Shown: positions 44,608-53,668, counted from the stretch's first letter. The stretch is DNA of 64,000 nucleotides from Bacillota bacterium (GCA_023411215.1 JAEYOY010000075.1:1-64000); one strand, 5' to 3'. Numbers and translations are program-made. The notes: generated by a model from the sequence alone, not told the origin.

Positions 44608-45903
44608 TTAATTGTCTTCGTTCTCATTATCCGTCTCTGTATCTGAAGCTTTACCCTTCAGTAGAATATGAACCTTATCGACTCGGTTCTTATCCACACT
44701 GGCAACAGTAAACACTACATGGTTGTCTGTTACCGTCTCTCCCTCTTCTGGAAGGTGATCAAGCAGATATATAATATGTCCTGCGATTGAGTCGTAATCA
44801 TCGGACTCAAGCTCCAATCCAAGTGCTTCGTTAATCTCATCAAGCTTGGTAAATCCGTCTACCAGATATTCGTTCTCTGATAAAGCTTGGATGCTGTCCT
44901 CTTCATCGTCGTCATATTCATCACGGATGTCACCGACGATCTCTTCCAACAAGTCTTCGATGGTAATAAGTCCGACAGTAGCACCGTATTCATCAAGTAC
45001 GATAGCTTGGGAGATGGAGTTGCGCCTCATCTCAATCAACAGCTCTGAGGTCTTCTTATATTCATAAGTAAAGTATGGTTCTCTCATGACATTTATGATA
45101 TTAAAGTCTTCCTTATTGCCATGATAGAAGAAGACATCCTTTAAATTCACAATACCGATTACATTATCACGAGTTTCGGAATACACAGGCATTCTTGTAT
45201 ATTTTTCCTCTGAAAAGGCTTGTACCAATTCATCATAGGTTAACTCTACGTTAGCAAATGCCATATCGGTACGAGGTACCATGACATCCTTCGCTAATGC
45301 ATCACCGAAATCAACTACATTGGTTATCATTCTACGTTCTTCACTTTCGATGACACCCTCCTCGTGACTATAATCGAGAAGAGTTCGAAGCTCAGTCTCA
45401 GTGATAGGAGAGGTTTTAGCTTGTGCATCGATATGGAAGAGAAACATTACAGCGTTACAGAACTTGATCAGAACATATACCAGGGGTGTTAACAGCTTTG
45501 TTAATAAGTAAATTGGGCCTGCAATTACAAACGCTACCTTCTCCGGGAAGATGGTTGATATCGTCTTAGGCAATATCGAGCCAAAGGTTAAGTAGAGAAG
45601 AATAAGTACTCCGATGGATAAACCTACCCATTCGTTACCCCAATAACGGATCGTCATGGTTGTCGCAAGAGCAGAAGCGGAAAGCTTCGTTACATTCTTG
45701 CAGATCAAAATGGTACTTAGCATCTTTCGTGGTTCTTCAATCAATTTACTTACGGTTTTAGCACCTCTTATATCGTCGTCCTCCAGAGAGCGGATACGAA
45801 GCTTATTCACACCATTTAAAGCGGCTTCTGAGCAAGTAAAGAATGCGGACAGTATAAAAAGAATAAACAATATAATCGGTTGCGTGGCGTCACCGAGGTC
45901 CAA
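44608..45903 (-). CDS. CNNM/CorC-family membrane protein with CBS domains
   Basis: Protein of 431 residues of the hemolysin-C/CorC/CNNM group, linked in other bacteria to Mg2+ or Co2+ export. Residues 8-180 form the DUF21/CNNM membrane domain (FTCSEAALNGVNKLR near 23, FGSILPKTIS near 107). Two CBS repeats cover about 205-325 (VMVPRTDMAFANVE, then IEDLLEEIVGDIRDEYDD). The CorC_HlyC domain covers about 340-415 (VDGFTKLDEINEALGLELE). The C terminus is acidic. Start: TTG 45903 with AGGAGA seven bases ahead; no ATG is suitably placed. Its promoter is at 45961-45989. Confidence 0.93.
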   Translation of the reverse strand: MDLGDATQPIILFILFILSAFFTCSEAALNGVNKLRIRSLEDDDIRGAKTVSKLIEEPRKMLSTILICKNVTKLSASALATTMTIRYWGNEWVGLSIGVLILLYLTFGSILPKTISTIFPEKVAFVIAGPIYLLTKLLTPLVYVLIKFCNAVMFLFHIDAQAKTSPITETELRTLLDYSHEEGVIESEERRMITNVVDFGDALAKDVMVPRTDMAFANVELTYDELVQAFSEEKYTRMPVYSETRDNVIGIVNLKDVFFYHGNKEDFNIINVMREPYFTYEYKKTSELLIEMRRNSISQAIVLDEYGATVGLITIEDLLEEIVGDIRDEYDDDEEDSIQALSENEYLVDGFTKLDEINEALGLELESDDYDSIAGHIIYLLDHLPEEGETVTDNHVVFTVASVDKNRVDKVHILLKGKASDTETDNENEDN

Positions 45904-45960
45904 AATATCATCTCCTAAAATTAAGAATCGTTAAAAAAATAGTTATCTATACAATTCCTC

Positions 45961-45989
45961 ATATTACAGTAAGAGTGATATATTGTCAA
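45961..45989 (-). promoter_or_regulatory. Sigma-A promoter of the CNNM gene
   Basis: On the minus strand TTGACA (45984-45989), 17 bases, TAATAT (45961-45966), about 60 bases from the TTG start. Confidence 0.85.
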
Positions 45990-46149
45990 GTTTTTGGATA
46001 TATTTTCATTATTCTTTCAAGCATTTGCTTGATCAGGAAGGGGCACCTGCAAAGGACAAAACGACAGTTTGAAAGTGGAATTTATACATGGATTATGTCG
46101 AAATGGGTCCTTGGCACAAAAATGTGCTATTTATAGCAGTTGATTCCTA

Positions 46150-46178
46150 TTGAGAAATGTCCCGATTTGTTGTATGAT
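46150..46178 (+). promoter_or_regulatory. Probable promoter of the Zn-phospholipase-like gene
   Basis: TTGAGA, 17 bases, TATGAT at 46173-46178, 61 bases ahead of the TTG start. The 45990-46149 part of the spacer shows only a small hairpin GCACaaaaatGTGC. Confidence 0.65.
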
Positions 46179-46239
46179 TTAAAACAGAGTGGTTTTGTTT
46201 TTTGTCAGCTATCTATATAGCACCCTAGGAGGAAGTAAA

Positions 46240-46863
46240 TTGAGGAAGAAATCCCATATATCACTTGCGAAGTACTTGATGAATAACATGAATGTACAGG
46301 ACTTACAGGAACATAAGAAAGCATTTTACATTGGTAGTATTTTACCCGACATAAAACCATCATTTCTGACAAAGAGACATAATATAGAAGAGACCTTTGA
46401 TATTCTCATCGATGAGATTAAGAAGATAACAGTAGAATATGATGTTAATCGAGGCATTAATAGCTATTATGCCAGACATTTGGGGGTTATTACCCACTAT
46501 CTGTCCGATTATTGTACCTTTCCCCACAATTCAATCTTTACAGGATCTCTCACGGAGCATTGTTATTATGAGAAGGAATTAAAGCATTCCCTTAGAGAAT
46601 ATGTGCAAAGTGATTCAGCGCAGAGAGAACGCAACGAGTTTAAGAAGTCCCATACCATCGAGGAAATTAGTCATTTCATTCAGAAGACCCATAGGGAATA
46701 TCTGAGAGCGATTAAGACGGTAAAAGGTGATATTCACTATATCATTGAACTTTGTTTTAAAGTGGTTGATGCAATATTGATGTTCTTTGAGATAGCACTA
46801 GAACATTTTGAGAATAAGCTAGTTATGGAACATAAACTACAAATCGAATATTCAAGAACATAA
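46240..46863 (+). CDS. Zinc-dependent phospholipase C-like protein
   Basis: Protein of 207 residues, all helical, resembling the zinc-dependent phospholipase C/S1-P1 fold of clostridia. Possible metal ligands occur in KKSHISLAKYL near 4, FYIGSILPDIKPSF near 30, ARHLGVITHYLSDYCTFPHN near 78 and EHCYYEKEL near 106. No signal peptide is seen, so it should stay inside, unlike secreted phospholipases. Start: TTG 46240 with AGGAGG seven bases ahead. An in-frame start at 46189 gives 17 more residues without a ribosome site and lies just after the promoter. Enzymatic activity is inferred only from the family. Confidence 0.82.
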   Translation: MRKKSHISLAKYLMNNMNVQDLQEHKKAFYIGSILPDIKPSFLTKRHNIEETFDILIDEIKKITVEYDVNRGINSYYARHLGVITHYLSDYCTFPHNSIFTGSLTEHCYYEKELKHSLREYVQSDSAQRERNEFKKSHTIEEISHFIQKTHREYLRAIKTVKGDIHYIIELCFKVVDAILMFFEIALEHFENKLVMEHKLQIEYSRT

Positions 46864-46879
46864 ATAATAGAAATTCCTA

Positions 46880-46910
46880 CCCTGCCAGTCCGTACTTGGC
46901 AGGGTTTTTT
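46880..46910 (+). terminator. Terminator of the phospholipase-like gene
   Basis: CCCTGCCA / TTGGCAGGG with an 8-base loop, followed by TTTTTT. Confidence 0.93.
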
Positions 46911-47301
46911 ATTCGTGACAAGTGAATTGTACTATCAATTCATCTTATTTACGCGAAGGCGAAGTGAAGTATCATTCAAGTTTACTTGAAGTGATACGTA
47001 CAAGGCTGCGATAACCGGAGAAACTCGCGAAGCGTTTTTCAACTGAAATTCATTTAGAGATGATGCACCTCAGTAGACAGACACATGAAAGCATTCGGAA
47101 ATTGATTGCTGCCTGGTCCGCTCGGATGCAAAGTGTCGAAAAACAGACACTTTGTTCTATAATCATGATTGAAATTCGAATGATAATGTACTATGATTAG
47201 CGTGAAGAAAAGAACATCTTCACACGGGAAGAAGCTGCGAGGTTTGCCCATTGGAGCAAACTCCTTGTTCTTCCGAGTTATGAGTTAAGGAGATTGCCGA
47301 G
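46911..47301. other. Gene-free spacer with two hairpins
   Basis: At 46969-46997 GTATCATTCAAGT pairs with ACTTGAAGTGATAC (one bulge). At 47129-47154 CAAAGTGTC pairs with GACACTTTG. CTCGCGAAGCG at 47026 resembles the centre of the dispersed palindromic repeat. No clear promoter was found for the following CoiA-like gene. Confidence 0.5.
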
Positions 47302-48366
47302 ATGGAGAACAGCATATACCGGGGAAAGATGATATGTACCTATGATTTAAAGGATGAGAACGGGATATATTATGAAGATACGGTGCTGGAGTGGAAGGAA
47401 GCTGCAGCCGACAGAGGTCTTCACTGTGTGGATTGTGGTGCTCCTGTTTATCTTGCGGCGGGCCCAATTAAGGAGCCATATTTTGCTCATTATGATATAG
47501 AAGAATGTGTGTATGGAAGCGGGCAGGAATCGGAGGAGCTGAAGAAGGGGAAACGGCTTCTGTATCATTTACTGAAACGAAGCTTCCCGGACAGTAATAT
47601 TCAGGCGAGGTATCGATTGGAGAATGGGATGTACAGTACTCTATTCTGCGACAATAGTAGTCAATTGATCGCGATGGATTATCGACTAGTCAATAACAGT
47701 CTCCAGAAATTCCGCTTGAGGGATGATTATTATCAGACACACCGGATTAAGGTGATCTATATTCTTGGAAAACGCCAGGATAAGGATATAAAGCAACCTG
47801 ATTGGTACCAGACCTTAATCCAGAATGCCATGGGATATCTGGTTTTTCTGGATACAGAGAAAGAGCAATTGATACTGAAGAGAAGCTTTGGTTATCGTCT
47901 GGGTAAGGAACGGCATTTTAAACATTGCAAAAAGGCTTATCCGATTAGAGAACTCTCTATGGATACTACAGGAAAGATGCTTTGTGACTTTGAGGCTCTA
48001 TGTGATAGGATAGAAGATCAGATCGAGGAAGAGAAGTTAAAATATGAGTGTATTCAGGACAAGCTTCAAAAGCTCCGTGAGGAGAAGTTAAGACTTGAAC
48101 GGGAAGAACAGTTACATATGGAGGCATACCGAAGGCAGCAGGAGAGTAGTCTTATGGGTAGGGTGAATGATGGAGGGCAGGAAGAGCCTCAGGCTCTTAT
48201 GCCGGAAATGAGGGATTCCATGAGGTTGGTCAAGCATCGTGATGAGGAAATTCTGGCACTTGGATTGAATATATCCCTCTATCATAAGTGCTTTGCCATG
48301 ATAGAGCAGGGGGACGGACATCTGGTGGCCAAGAAATATTATGACCTGATTACAGGCTTAAGATAA
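47302..48366 (+). CDS. CoiA-like competence/nuclease-fold protein
   Basis: Cytoplasmic protein of 354 residues. The N-terminal zinc-ribbon-like part LHCVDCGAPVYLAAG near 40 and EPYFAHYD near 59 match the start of CoiA-like proteins. Residues 75-170 would be the restriction-nuclease-like core (ELKKGKRLLYHLLKRSF, YSTLFCDNSSQLIAMDYRL, HRIKVIYILG). A coiled coil runs from about 235 to 285 (EEEKLKYECIQDKLQKL). CoiA acts after DNA uptake in competence, but related genes also occur outside competence loci, as here, so the role is open. AAGGAG stands ten bases before ATG. YbaK follows after 15 bases. Confidence 0.7.
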   Translation: MENSIYRGKMICTYDLKDENGIYYEDTVLEWKEAAADRGLHCVDCGAPVYLAAGPIKEPYFAHYDIEECVYGSGQESEELKKGKRLLYHLLKRSFPDSNIQARYRLENGMYSTLFCDNSSQLIAMDYRLVNNSLQKFRLRDDYYQTHRIKVIYILGKRQDKDIKQPDWYQTLIQNAMGYLVFLDTEKEQLILKRSFGYRLGKERHFKHCKKAYPIRELSMDTTGKMLCDFEALCDRIEDQIEEEKLKYECIQDKLQKLREEKLRLEREEQLHMEAYRRQQESSLMGRVNDGGQEEPQALMPEMRDSMRLVKHRDEEILALGLNISLYHKCFAMIEQGDGHLVAKKYYDLITGLR

Positions 48367-48381
48367 GGAGGACGAAATACT

Positions 48382-48852
48382 ATGGCGATTGATAAAGTCA
48401 GAGACTATTTGAAACAGTGGGGGAGAGATAAGGACATTCTCGAATTCAACACTTCCAGTGCAACCGTCGAATTAGCGGCAAATGCCCTAGGAGTTACTCC
48501 CGGCAGAATTGCCAAGACCCTATCCTTTCGGACAGAGGAAGGAGCGTTATTAATAGTTGCGGCTGGAGATGCCAGGATTGATAATGCCAAGTTTAAAGCG
48601 GAATTTAATAGAAAAGCAAAAATGCTCACTCCAGAGGAGGTTCTTGAATTTACGGGACATGCAATCGGTGGTGTTTGTCCCTTTGCACTTAACGAGGGGG
48701 TATCGGTGTATTCAGACATCTCTTTGAAGCGTTTTCCTACGGTATTCCCTGCTTGTGGGAGCAGCAATTCGGCCATAGAGCTTACCTGTGAGGAGTTAGT
48801 GGAGTATTCCGGCAGCAGCCACTGGGTCGATGTTTGCAAAGACTGGCAGTAG
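48382..48852 (+). CDS. YbaK/EbsC-type aminoacyl-tRNA deacylase
   Basis: Cytoplasmic editing enzyme of 156 residues, YbaK/ProX fold. These remove wrongly attached amino acids, mostly Cys or Ala from tRNA-Pro. Family marks: ELAANALGVTPGRIAKTLSF near 30, the catalytic-type Lys of DNAKFKAEF near 70, IGGVCPFAL near 95 and VFPACGSSNSAIELTCEEL near 114. The length is that of a free-standing enzyme. Start: AAGGAGGACG precedes ATG 48382. It is close behind the CoiA-like gene and may be co-transcribed. Confidence 0.92.
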   Translation: MAIDKVRDYLKQWGRDKDILEFNTSSATVELAANALGVTPGRIAKTLSFRTEEGALLIVAAGDARIDNAKFKAEFNRKAKMLTPEEVLEFTGHAIGGVCPFALNEGVSVYSDISLKRFPTVFPACGSSNSAIELTCEELVEYSGSSHWVDVCKDWQ

Positions 48853-48914
48853 ATATATACAAGCATGAGATAAATTATAGGAATATAATATGTACGGAGA
48901 AAGGATAAATTCAT

Positions 48915-49724
48915 ATGTTGTATCAAGAAATCAAGATCCAGGCAGATGGACAAGAGGCAACCTTAACCACGTATCTTCTTAACAATTCACAGGAGATAGA
49001 TGAGAACAGAACCCGTCCGCTAGTTATTTTGTGCCCCGGAGGGGGATATCGTTTTGTATCGGAGCGGGAAGCAGAGCCGATCGCAATTCAGTTAAATGCC
49101 ATGGGAATTCATGTGGTAATCCTTCGTTATACGGTTTATCCGGCGAAGTTCCCAACAGCATTAACACAGCTGGCGAAGTCTGTAGCTTATGCTAGAGAGC
49201 ATGCGAAGGAATGGAATGTAAAGAGTGATCGGATTGTTGTCATGGGCTTCTCGGCAGGCGGCCATCTGGCAGCCAGTATGGGAACTTTATGGCATGAGCC
49301 ATTTCTCGAGGAGATTATGCAGCAACCAAAGGAAAATTATAAACCGAATGGTTTGCTGCTTAGCTATCCGGTAATCACCTCTGGCGAATATGCCCACAGA
49401 GATTCCTTTGTAGCCTTGCTACAAGACCGTTATGATGAGCTTGTTGAACGAATGTCTTTGGAAAAGAGGGTTACAGAATTTACTCCACCAACCTTCCTAT
49501 GGCATACCTTTGAGGATGGTTTGGTTCCGATTGAAAATACACTTTTATTCACTCAGGCATTGAATGAGAAGAAGATCCCCTTTGAGCTACACGTATATCC
49601 AAAAGGCGAGCATGGACTTTCACTCGCAAATGAAGAGACCAGAAGTATTCATAATAAGGAGTCGTTACCAACTCAGTGCCAGTCATGGATGTCAATGGCT
49701 GGAGCTTGGATTAATAACCTATAG
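48915..49724 (+). CDS. Alpha/beta hydrolase, acetyl-esterase (BD-FAE) type
   Basis: Cytoplasmic serine esterase of 269 residues. The oxyanion-hole motif LCPGGGYRF lies near 35 and the nucleophile elbow GFSAGGH near 115; the Asp is probably in HTFEDGLVP near 198, and the His in GEHGLSLAN near 233. This set is typical of small esterases that remove acetyl groups from xylan or other sugars. The loop from about 128 to 168 is variable. GAGAAAGGATAAATTCAT precedes the ATG. The gene is last on this strand and ends in a shared terminator. Confidence 0.9.
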   Translation: MLYQEIKIQADGQEATLTTYLLNNSQEIDENRTRPLVILCPGGGYRFVSEREAEPIAIQLNAMGIHVVILRYTVYPAKFPTALTQLAKSVAYAREHAKEWNVKSDRIVVMGFSAGGHLAASMGTLWHEPFLEEIMQQPKENYKPNGLLLSYPVITSGEYAHRDSFVALLQDRYDELVERMSLEKRVTEFTPPTFLWHTFEDGLVPIENTLLFTQALNEKKIPFELHVYPKGEHGLSLANEETRSIHNKESLPTQCQSWMSMAGAWINNL

Positions 49725-49737
49725 AACGATAGAAAAG

Positions 49738-49770
49738 CAATAGAAGGTATGCTTTGAAAGCTTCCTTTTG
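49738..49770 (+). repeat. Degenerate copy E of the dispersed palindromic repeat
   Basis: CAATAGAAGGTATGC ... GCTTCCTTTTGT keeps the outer parts of the repeat seen intact at 63205. The stem is poor. Confidence 0.4.
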
Positions 49771-49771
49771 T

Positions 49772-49840
49772 AAAAAAATACCTTACCATAGACTACAGCT
49801 CAGATTCTTTCTGATATCTGCATTACTATGGTAAGGTATT
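49772..49840. terminator. Bidirectional terminator
   Basis: AATACCTTACCATAG / CTATGGTAAGGTATT, perfect 15-bp stem with a 34-base loop; T-rich on the minus side (TTTTTTTA). It lies between the convergent esterase and flavin reductase genes. Confidence 0.85.
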
Positions 49841-49864
49841 ACTTTGTGCTGATAGTACACCTTA

Positions 49865-50392
49865 TTATTCTGTCGGAATCTTGTTTACTGACTTAAAGGC
49901 ATTCGTTACCTCAGCGATATATAGATAGTGATAGTCATCGTCTTGGTAGAAGGTTGATTTAAAACGTTCTTCCAGAATACAATCGCCATTCATTTGCTGT
50001 ACATAGAGCTTCTTACAGATCAGAACATTATTAGCCTCTGCAAAGAAGGGAGTCTTATTAAAACGATCCACTGTCAAACCGCTCTTGGTTATCTTATCCT
50101 CGGTACGACCGGAAACCGATCCGAGGTAATTGAGTTTATCTTTGTATTTCTTATCCAGAAAGCTAAGGGAGAAGGTATCCTCCCGGTCTAAAAACTCCTT
50201 CGTATAACGCTGGGGACGAACCACGATAAACACGACATTTTTACCATACATAACACCAAGGCCGCCCCAGGAGGCAGTCATTGTATTCACCTTATTTTCA
50301 TCACCTGCAGTAATCAGCATCCACTCCTTACCAATCATCTGGAACGGATTTCGACGTATCATATCCGGTGATATCTCTTTAAATTCATTCAT
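49865..50392 (-). CDS. Flavin reductase-like FMN-binding protein
   Basis: Cytoplasmic protein of about 175 residues, flavin reductase split-barrel fold. NTMTASWGGLGVMYGKNVVF near 36 and VVRPQRYTKEFLDREDTFSL near 57 form the FMN site of this group. It probably reduces free flavin with NAD(P)H or binds FMN as a redox partner. Start: GGAG is only two bases from the ATG at 50401 but eleven from the in-frame ATG at 50392, so 50392 is preferred. It is transcribed alone, head to head with the spore hydrolase gene. Confidence 0.88.
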   Translation of the reverse strand: MNEFKEISPDMIRRNPFQMIGKEWMLITAGDENKVNTMTASWGGLGVMYGKNVVFIVVRPQRYTKEFLDREDTFSLSFLDKKYKDKLNYLGSVSGRTEDKITKSGLTVDRFNKTPFFAEANNVLICKKLYVQQMNGDCILEERFKSTFYQDDDYHYLYIAEVTNAFKSVNKIPTE

Positions 50393-50563
50393 AAGCTTCA
50401 TCTCTCCTTTAATATTTTTGCCAGCTTAGCAGAAAACAATACAAGGATTAGGCGACTGATTCTGCTACTATTCTGCTGGACATCCTCCATTTTACATTCT
50501 CATAACCTATATATGTATTATACGATAAGACTTAGTGGGATGCAACGATGCATTAATAATTTC

Positions 50564-50590
50564 ACAAACAATGTAGGGTAGCATATACTA
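50564..50590 (+). promoter_or_regulatory. Possible mother-cell sporulation promoter (sigma-K type)
   Basis: CATATACTA at 50582-50590 fits the sigma-K -10 consensus CATAnnnTA. AC at 50564-50565 lies 16 bases upstream, the expected sigma-K -35. It starts 36 bases before ATG 50626. A sigma-A pair could not be found; a TTGACA at 50603 is too close to the start. Confidence 0.5.
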
Positions 50591-50625
50591 ATTACATAGT
50601 CTTGACAAATAAAAGGATGTTGTAT

Positions 50626-51549
50626 ATGACAATACATGTAGTGCAAGCCGGAGAAACGCTAAGCTCGATTGCAGAACAATATGGAGTAACTTCAGAGCGA
50701 ATTATAATAGAAAATGAACTTCCCAACCCAGATAACCTGTTGGTAGGGCAGAGTATTGGAATCCGGGTACCTAATGTAGTGCATACCGTGGCGGAGGGAG
50801 ATACTCTGTTTAGTATAGCAGAACAGTATGATGTGACACCCAACCGTATACTCCAAAACAATCCAAGAGTTGCTGCTGATGAATTCCTTGGAGTTGGTGA
50901 GGAGCTAGTGATAACCTATGAAGGCGATCAGGTAGAAGATACGCTTATTATCAACGGATATGCATATCCTTTTATCGATCGGGAGGTACTGCGGCGCACT
51001 CTGCCATTTCTGACATACCTGTCAATCTTTACTTATGGCTTTACACCGGAAGGAGAGCTGGTCCCTGTAGAGGATGAGGAGCTGATAGCAATTGCCGATG
51101 AATTTGGGGTTGGTCCAATCATGATGCTGGCTCCGATGAATGCGGAGAAGGCCTTTGATAGCGGTATCGCCCATGATATGTTTGTTAATCCCACCGGGCA
51201 GGCGAATTTAATCAATAATATTGTTGCCAATATGCAGGCGAAGGGATACGTTGGTCTCGATATTGATTTTGAATTCGTCCTTCCGGAGGATAAAGAGAAT
51301 TTCTTGAATTTTATTACAGCTGTAAATGAAAGACTGGATACGGAAGGCTTTATTACCATGGTTGCGTTGGCACCGAAGATTTCAGGAGAGCAGGTAGGTT
51401 TACTTTATGAAGCCCATGACTATCCGACGATTGGTGCGGTTGCCGATTATGTTCTGCTAATGACTTATGAATGGGGATATACATATGCACATACTGGAAC
51501 TATACTAATTAATAACTATTTACAACCTTGGGACTTAAACAGATTGTAA
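50626..51549 (+). CDS. N-terminal part of an interrupted LysM-GH18 spore-cortex hydrolase (SleL/YaaH type)
   Basis: Two LysM domains (1-45 and 50-97) bind peptidoglycan; both show the VxxGETLSSIA/EGDTLFSIA pattern. From about 105 a GH18 barrel begins, with the catalytic block GLDIDFEFV near 210 (DxDxE). SleL/YaaH enzymes are N-acetylglucosaminidases that cut spore cortex during germination. Native codons end at 51480; after LLMTYEWGYT the frame runs into the inserted element and ends with 20 or so foreign residues. The C-terminal barrel part is at 55893-56321. Unspliced, the product should be inactive. Start: ATG 50626, eight bases after AAAGGA; the earlier in-frame starts at 50602 and 50617 cover the ribosome site. 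Confidence 0.9.
   Translation: MTIHVVQAGETLSSIAEQYGVTSERIIIENELPNPDNLLVGQSIGIRVPNVVHTVAEGDTLFSIAEQYDVTPNRILQNNPRVAADEFLGVGEELVITYEGDQVEDTLIINGYAYPFIDREVLRRTLPFLTYLSIFTYGFTPEGELVPVEDEELIAIADEFGVGPIMMLAPMNAEKAFDSGIAHDMFVNPTGQANLINNIVANMQAKGYVGLDIDFEFVLPEDKENFLNFITAVNERLDTEGFITMVALAPKISGEQVGLLYEAHDYPTIGAVADYVLLMTYEWGYTYAHTGTILINNYLQPWDLNRL
51477..51487 (+). repeat. Left attachment repeat (attL)
   Basis: ATATACATATG. It differs at one base from the copy at 55889. The codons across it (GGA TAT ACA TAT) read G-Y-T-Y whichever repeat copy is kept, because ACA and ACT both encode Thr. Confidence 0.8.
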
Positions 51550-53101
51550 AGTTAGTTTTATCACGGTTGCCCTTCTTGTTAGGTTCCGTTTTAAGGTAAC
51601 TGATGCTAAATACAATATCTCGTAAAGCCTCATTCTTAGCAGCAGCAGTAGGTAGATCAAAATAGTGAGTTAGAATATGATCTGCCTTGGGAATGAAGAT
51701 ATCATTGTAACTTATTTTCTTATATAATTCGGATAGTTCTACTTCTGTCTTTGCAATCAGAGATAACAAGCGTTCACCCTCTGCCTCCAGCTTTTTATTA
51801 CGATCCTTGAAAATATCAACGGAATAGACTCCTTGCTCCAAAAGAGTATATAGCTTATCCTTCTGTGCACTTAGCTTTTCATGACTCGATTTCAGTTGTT
51901 CCAACACTTCTTCCGTGCGTTTTATTTCTTTTGAATAGGGAATATCGGTTCTTTCGGATACCCACTTAGCTTTATAATTAGTCAGCCAGTCACGCAGTGC
52001 TTCGATAACAACCTCTTCCACAAGATAGAGAGGGGAAGAGATATTATCACAATAGATATTCGGACATTTGATGGTATCATATGGTGTCTTTGAAGTCTGC
52101 GCAAGCCGGGTCATTAATGCTCCGCATTTGGAACAGTAGATAAGTCCCGAAAGAGGGTTCTTCAGTATGTTGCTGCCGGGTACAGTGACATGTCCTCTAA
52201 TCGATTTAACGATTTGAGCTTCATGGAAGGTGTTTTCACTGATGATAGGTTCATGTAAGCCTTTTACTTCGATATAATCCTCTGACTTTCTTCGAACCTT
52301 AGATATTTTACTATCCTTTGCTACTTTCTTCTCCTTGCGATAGGACCACCGAATCTTACCAGCGTAAACCGGATTTTTAAGAATATCAGAAATAGAAGAC
52401 TTAGTCCACTTATCATTAACCAGTGGTCTACTACCACTTTCATTCAGTTTTCTCGCAATTCTTTGAGCTCCTAACTTGAGGTATGTATTATCTGGCTGTA
52501 GATCACCAATCGTATACCATTCAAATATCTTACTGATAACGACAGCTTGTTCAGGGATTATAGCAAGAGTATATCCTTTATCACCGGCAATCTTAACCCT
52601 CTCATACCCGTATGGAGCAGTTGAACCAAGAAACTTACCTTCCTTGGCTGATGCAATACGGCCGCGCTGAATACGACGGTTAATCGTCTTGTATTCACGA
52701 CGGCTCATAAACAAATTAAATTCGAAAAATTCCTCATCGAATTCATTCATAGGGTCAAAGGTCTTATTAGGGGTGATGATCTTGGTCTTTGAAATCTGGA
52801 AGGCCTGTGCAACTAATCCCTGGTCAATGGTATCTCCTCTTGCTAACCTTTCAATTTCTGTGACTAAGACACCATCCCAGGCTCCTTCTGATACTTCGGA
52901 CAACAGCCGTTGTATAACGGGACGTGCGGCAATCGTTTCACCGGATACAACCTCTCGGTAGATGTCGGTAATATGGATTTTTTGTTTTTTAGCAAGATCG
53001 AGAAGCAGCTTCTCATGGCGAAGCAGGGTCTCAACTTCACCTAGAGATTCTAATTCAATATCGGCCCTGGATTTTCTTAAGTACATTACATACTTTTCCA
53101 T
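51509..53101 (-). CDS. Large serine recombinase (SpoIVCA-like)
   Basis: Site-specific recombinase of 530 residues. The catalytic domain covers 1-150 with Ser11 in YLRKSRAD and the downstream arginines in ARPVIQRLL and EIERLARGD. The recombinase domain is about 165-290 (APYGYERV, GSRPLVNDKWTKSSISDIL). The zinc ribbon at about 325-370 has YCSKCGAL and KCPNIYC. A coiled coil follows at 395-465 and guides directionality in this class. The closest well-known relative in plan is SpoIVCA, which removes skin from sigK. The start is good (TGGAGGAATTATT before ATG). Its 3' end points at the left repeat. An upstream CATATAAAT suggests mother-cell expression. Confidence 0.95.
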   Translation of the reverse strand: MEKYVMYLRKSRADIELESLGEVETLLRHEKLLLDLAKKQKIHITDIYREVVSGETIAARPVIQRLLSEVSEGAWDGVLVTEIERLARGDTIDQGLVAQAFQISKTKIITPNKTFDPMNEFDEEFFEFNLFMSRREYKTINRRIQRGRIASAKEGKFLGSTAPYGYERVKIAGDKGYTLAIIPEQAVVISKIFEWYTIGDLQPDNTYLKLGAQRIARKLNESGSRPLVNDKWTKSSISDILKNPVYAGKIRWSYRKEKKVAKDSKISKVRRKSEDYIEVKGLHEPIISENTFHEAQIVKSIRGHVTVPGSNILKNPLSGLIYCSKCGALMTRLAQTSKTPYDTIKCPNIYCDNISSPLYLVEEVVIEALRDWLTNYKAKWVSERTDIPYSKEIKRTEEVLEQLKSSHEKLSAQKDKLYTLLEQGVYSVDIFKDRNKKLEAEGERLLSLIAKTEVELSELYKKISYNDIFIPKADHILTHYFDLPTAAAKNEALRDIVFSISYLKTEPNKKGNRDKTNFTICLSPKVVNSY

Positions 53102-53162
53102 AATAATTCCTCCATATTAATAGCCCCGGTTGATATAGGTGGATAAAAATTTCCTCTCTAGT

Positions 53163-53189
53163 ATTTATATGAGATTCCCAAAAAAAATA
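53163..53189 (-). promoter_or_regulatory. Possible sigma-E-type promoter of the recombinase gene
   Basis: On the minus strand CATATAAAT (53163-53171) is close to the sigma-E -10 CATACAnT, with an A/T-rich TTATTATT region about 15 bases upstream as a weak -35. Only suggestive. Confidence 0.35.
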
Positions 53190-53321
53190 ATAAACACATT
53201 TAGAAGTAAATGCAAATAGTAAATGGAGCATAGATAAGGAGCGGCAATCGTGTATTTATATGGAAACTAGTACTAACCTAAGGTCATAAGCTATAGAAGA
53301 GAGTGTTATGGGGTGATCATT

Positions 53322-53498
53322 ATGGTATTAAAGACATTGAAGATAAGGCAAGCAACGGTTATCTTTGTTGATGATTACATATCCAAGAACAATGTAACCA
53401 AGGAGCAATCGGAAGAGGTATTAAACCGAGTAGCGGCAAGGATGCAATTGCAGTTAACTATGCAAAAAAAAGCAGAAATAGCCGCCGAGCGGAATTAA
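53322..53498 (+). CDS. Small element-borne protein, 58 residues
   Basis: MVLKTLKIRQATVIFVDD at the start, then a predicted helix EQSEEVLNRVAARMQLQLTM and a basic end. GGGGTGATCATT precedes ATG 53322; a GTG at 53313 is an alternative. I do not recognise it. Its place beside the recombinase makes it a candidate for the small partner (directionality factor) that large serine recombinases need for excision, but no sequence signature proves this. Confidence 0.55.
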   Translation: MVLKTLKIRQATVIFVDDYISKNNVTKEQSEEVLNRVAARMQLQLTMQKKAEIAAERN

Positions 53499-53668
53499 AA
53501 TAAGCCTTCTGAGTAGAAGGCAGGAGGGACAAGTTTACACAATTCTATAAGAAGGAGGTAGGACATTATCATTAAAAAGCTTATAAATATTTCAAAAATA
53601 ATTTATATATAATTTGAAATACTAATAATGTCACAGAATATCAAATGCAGAAAAAGAGGTGGGAGCAA

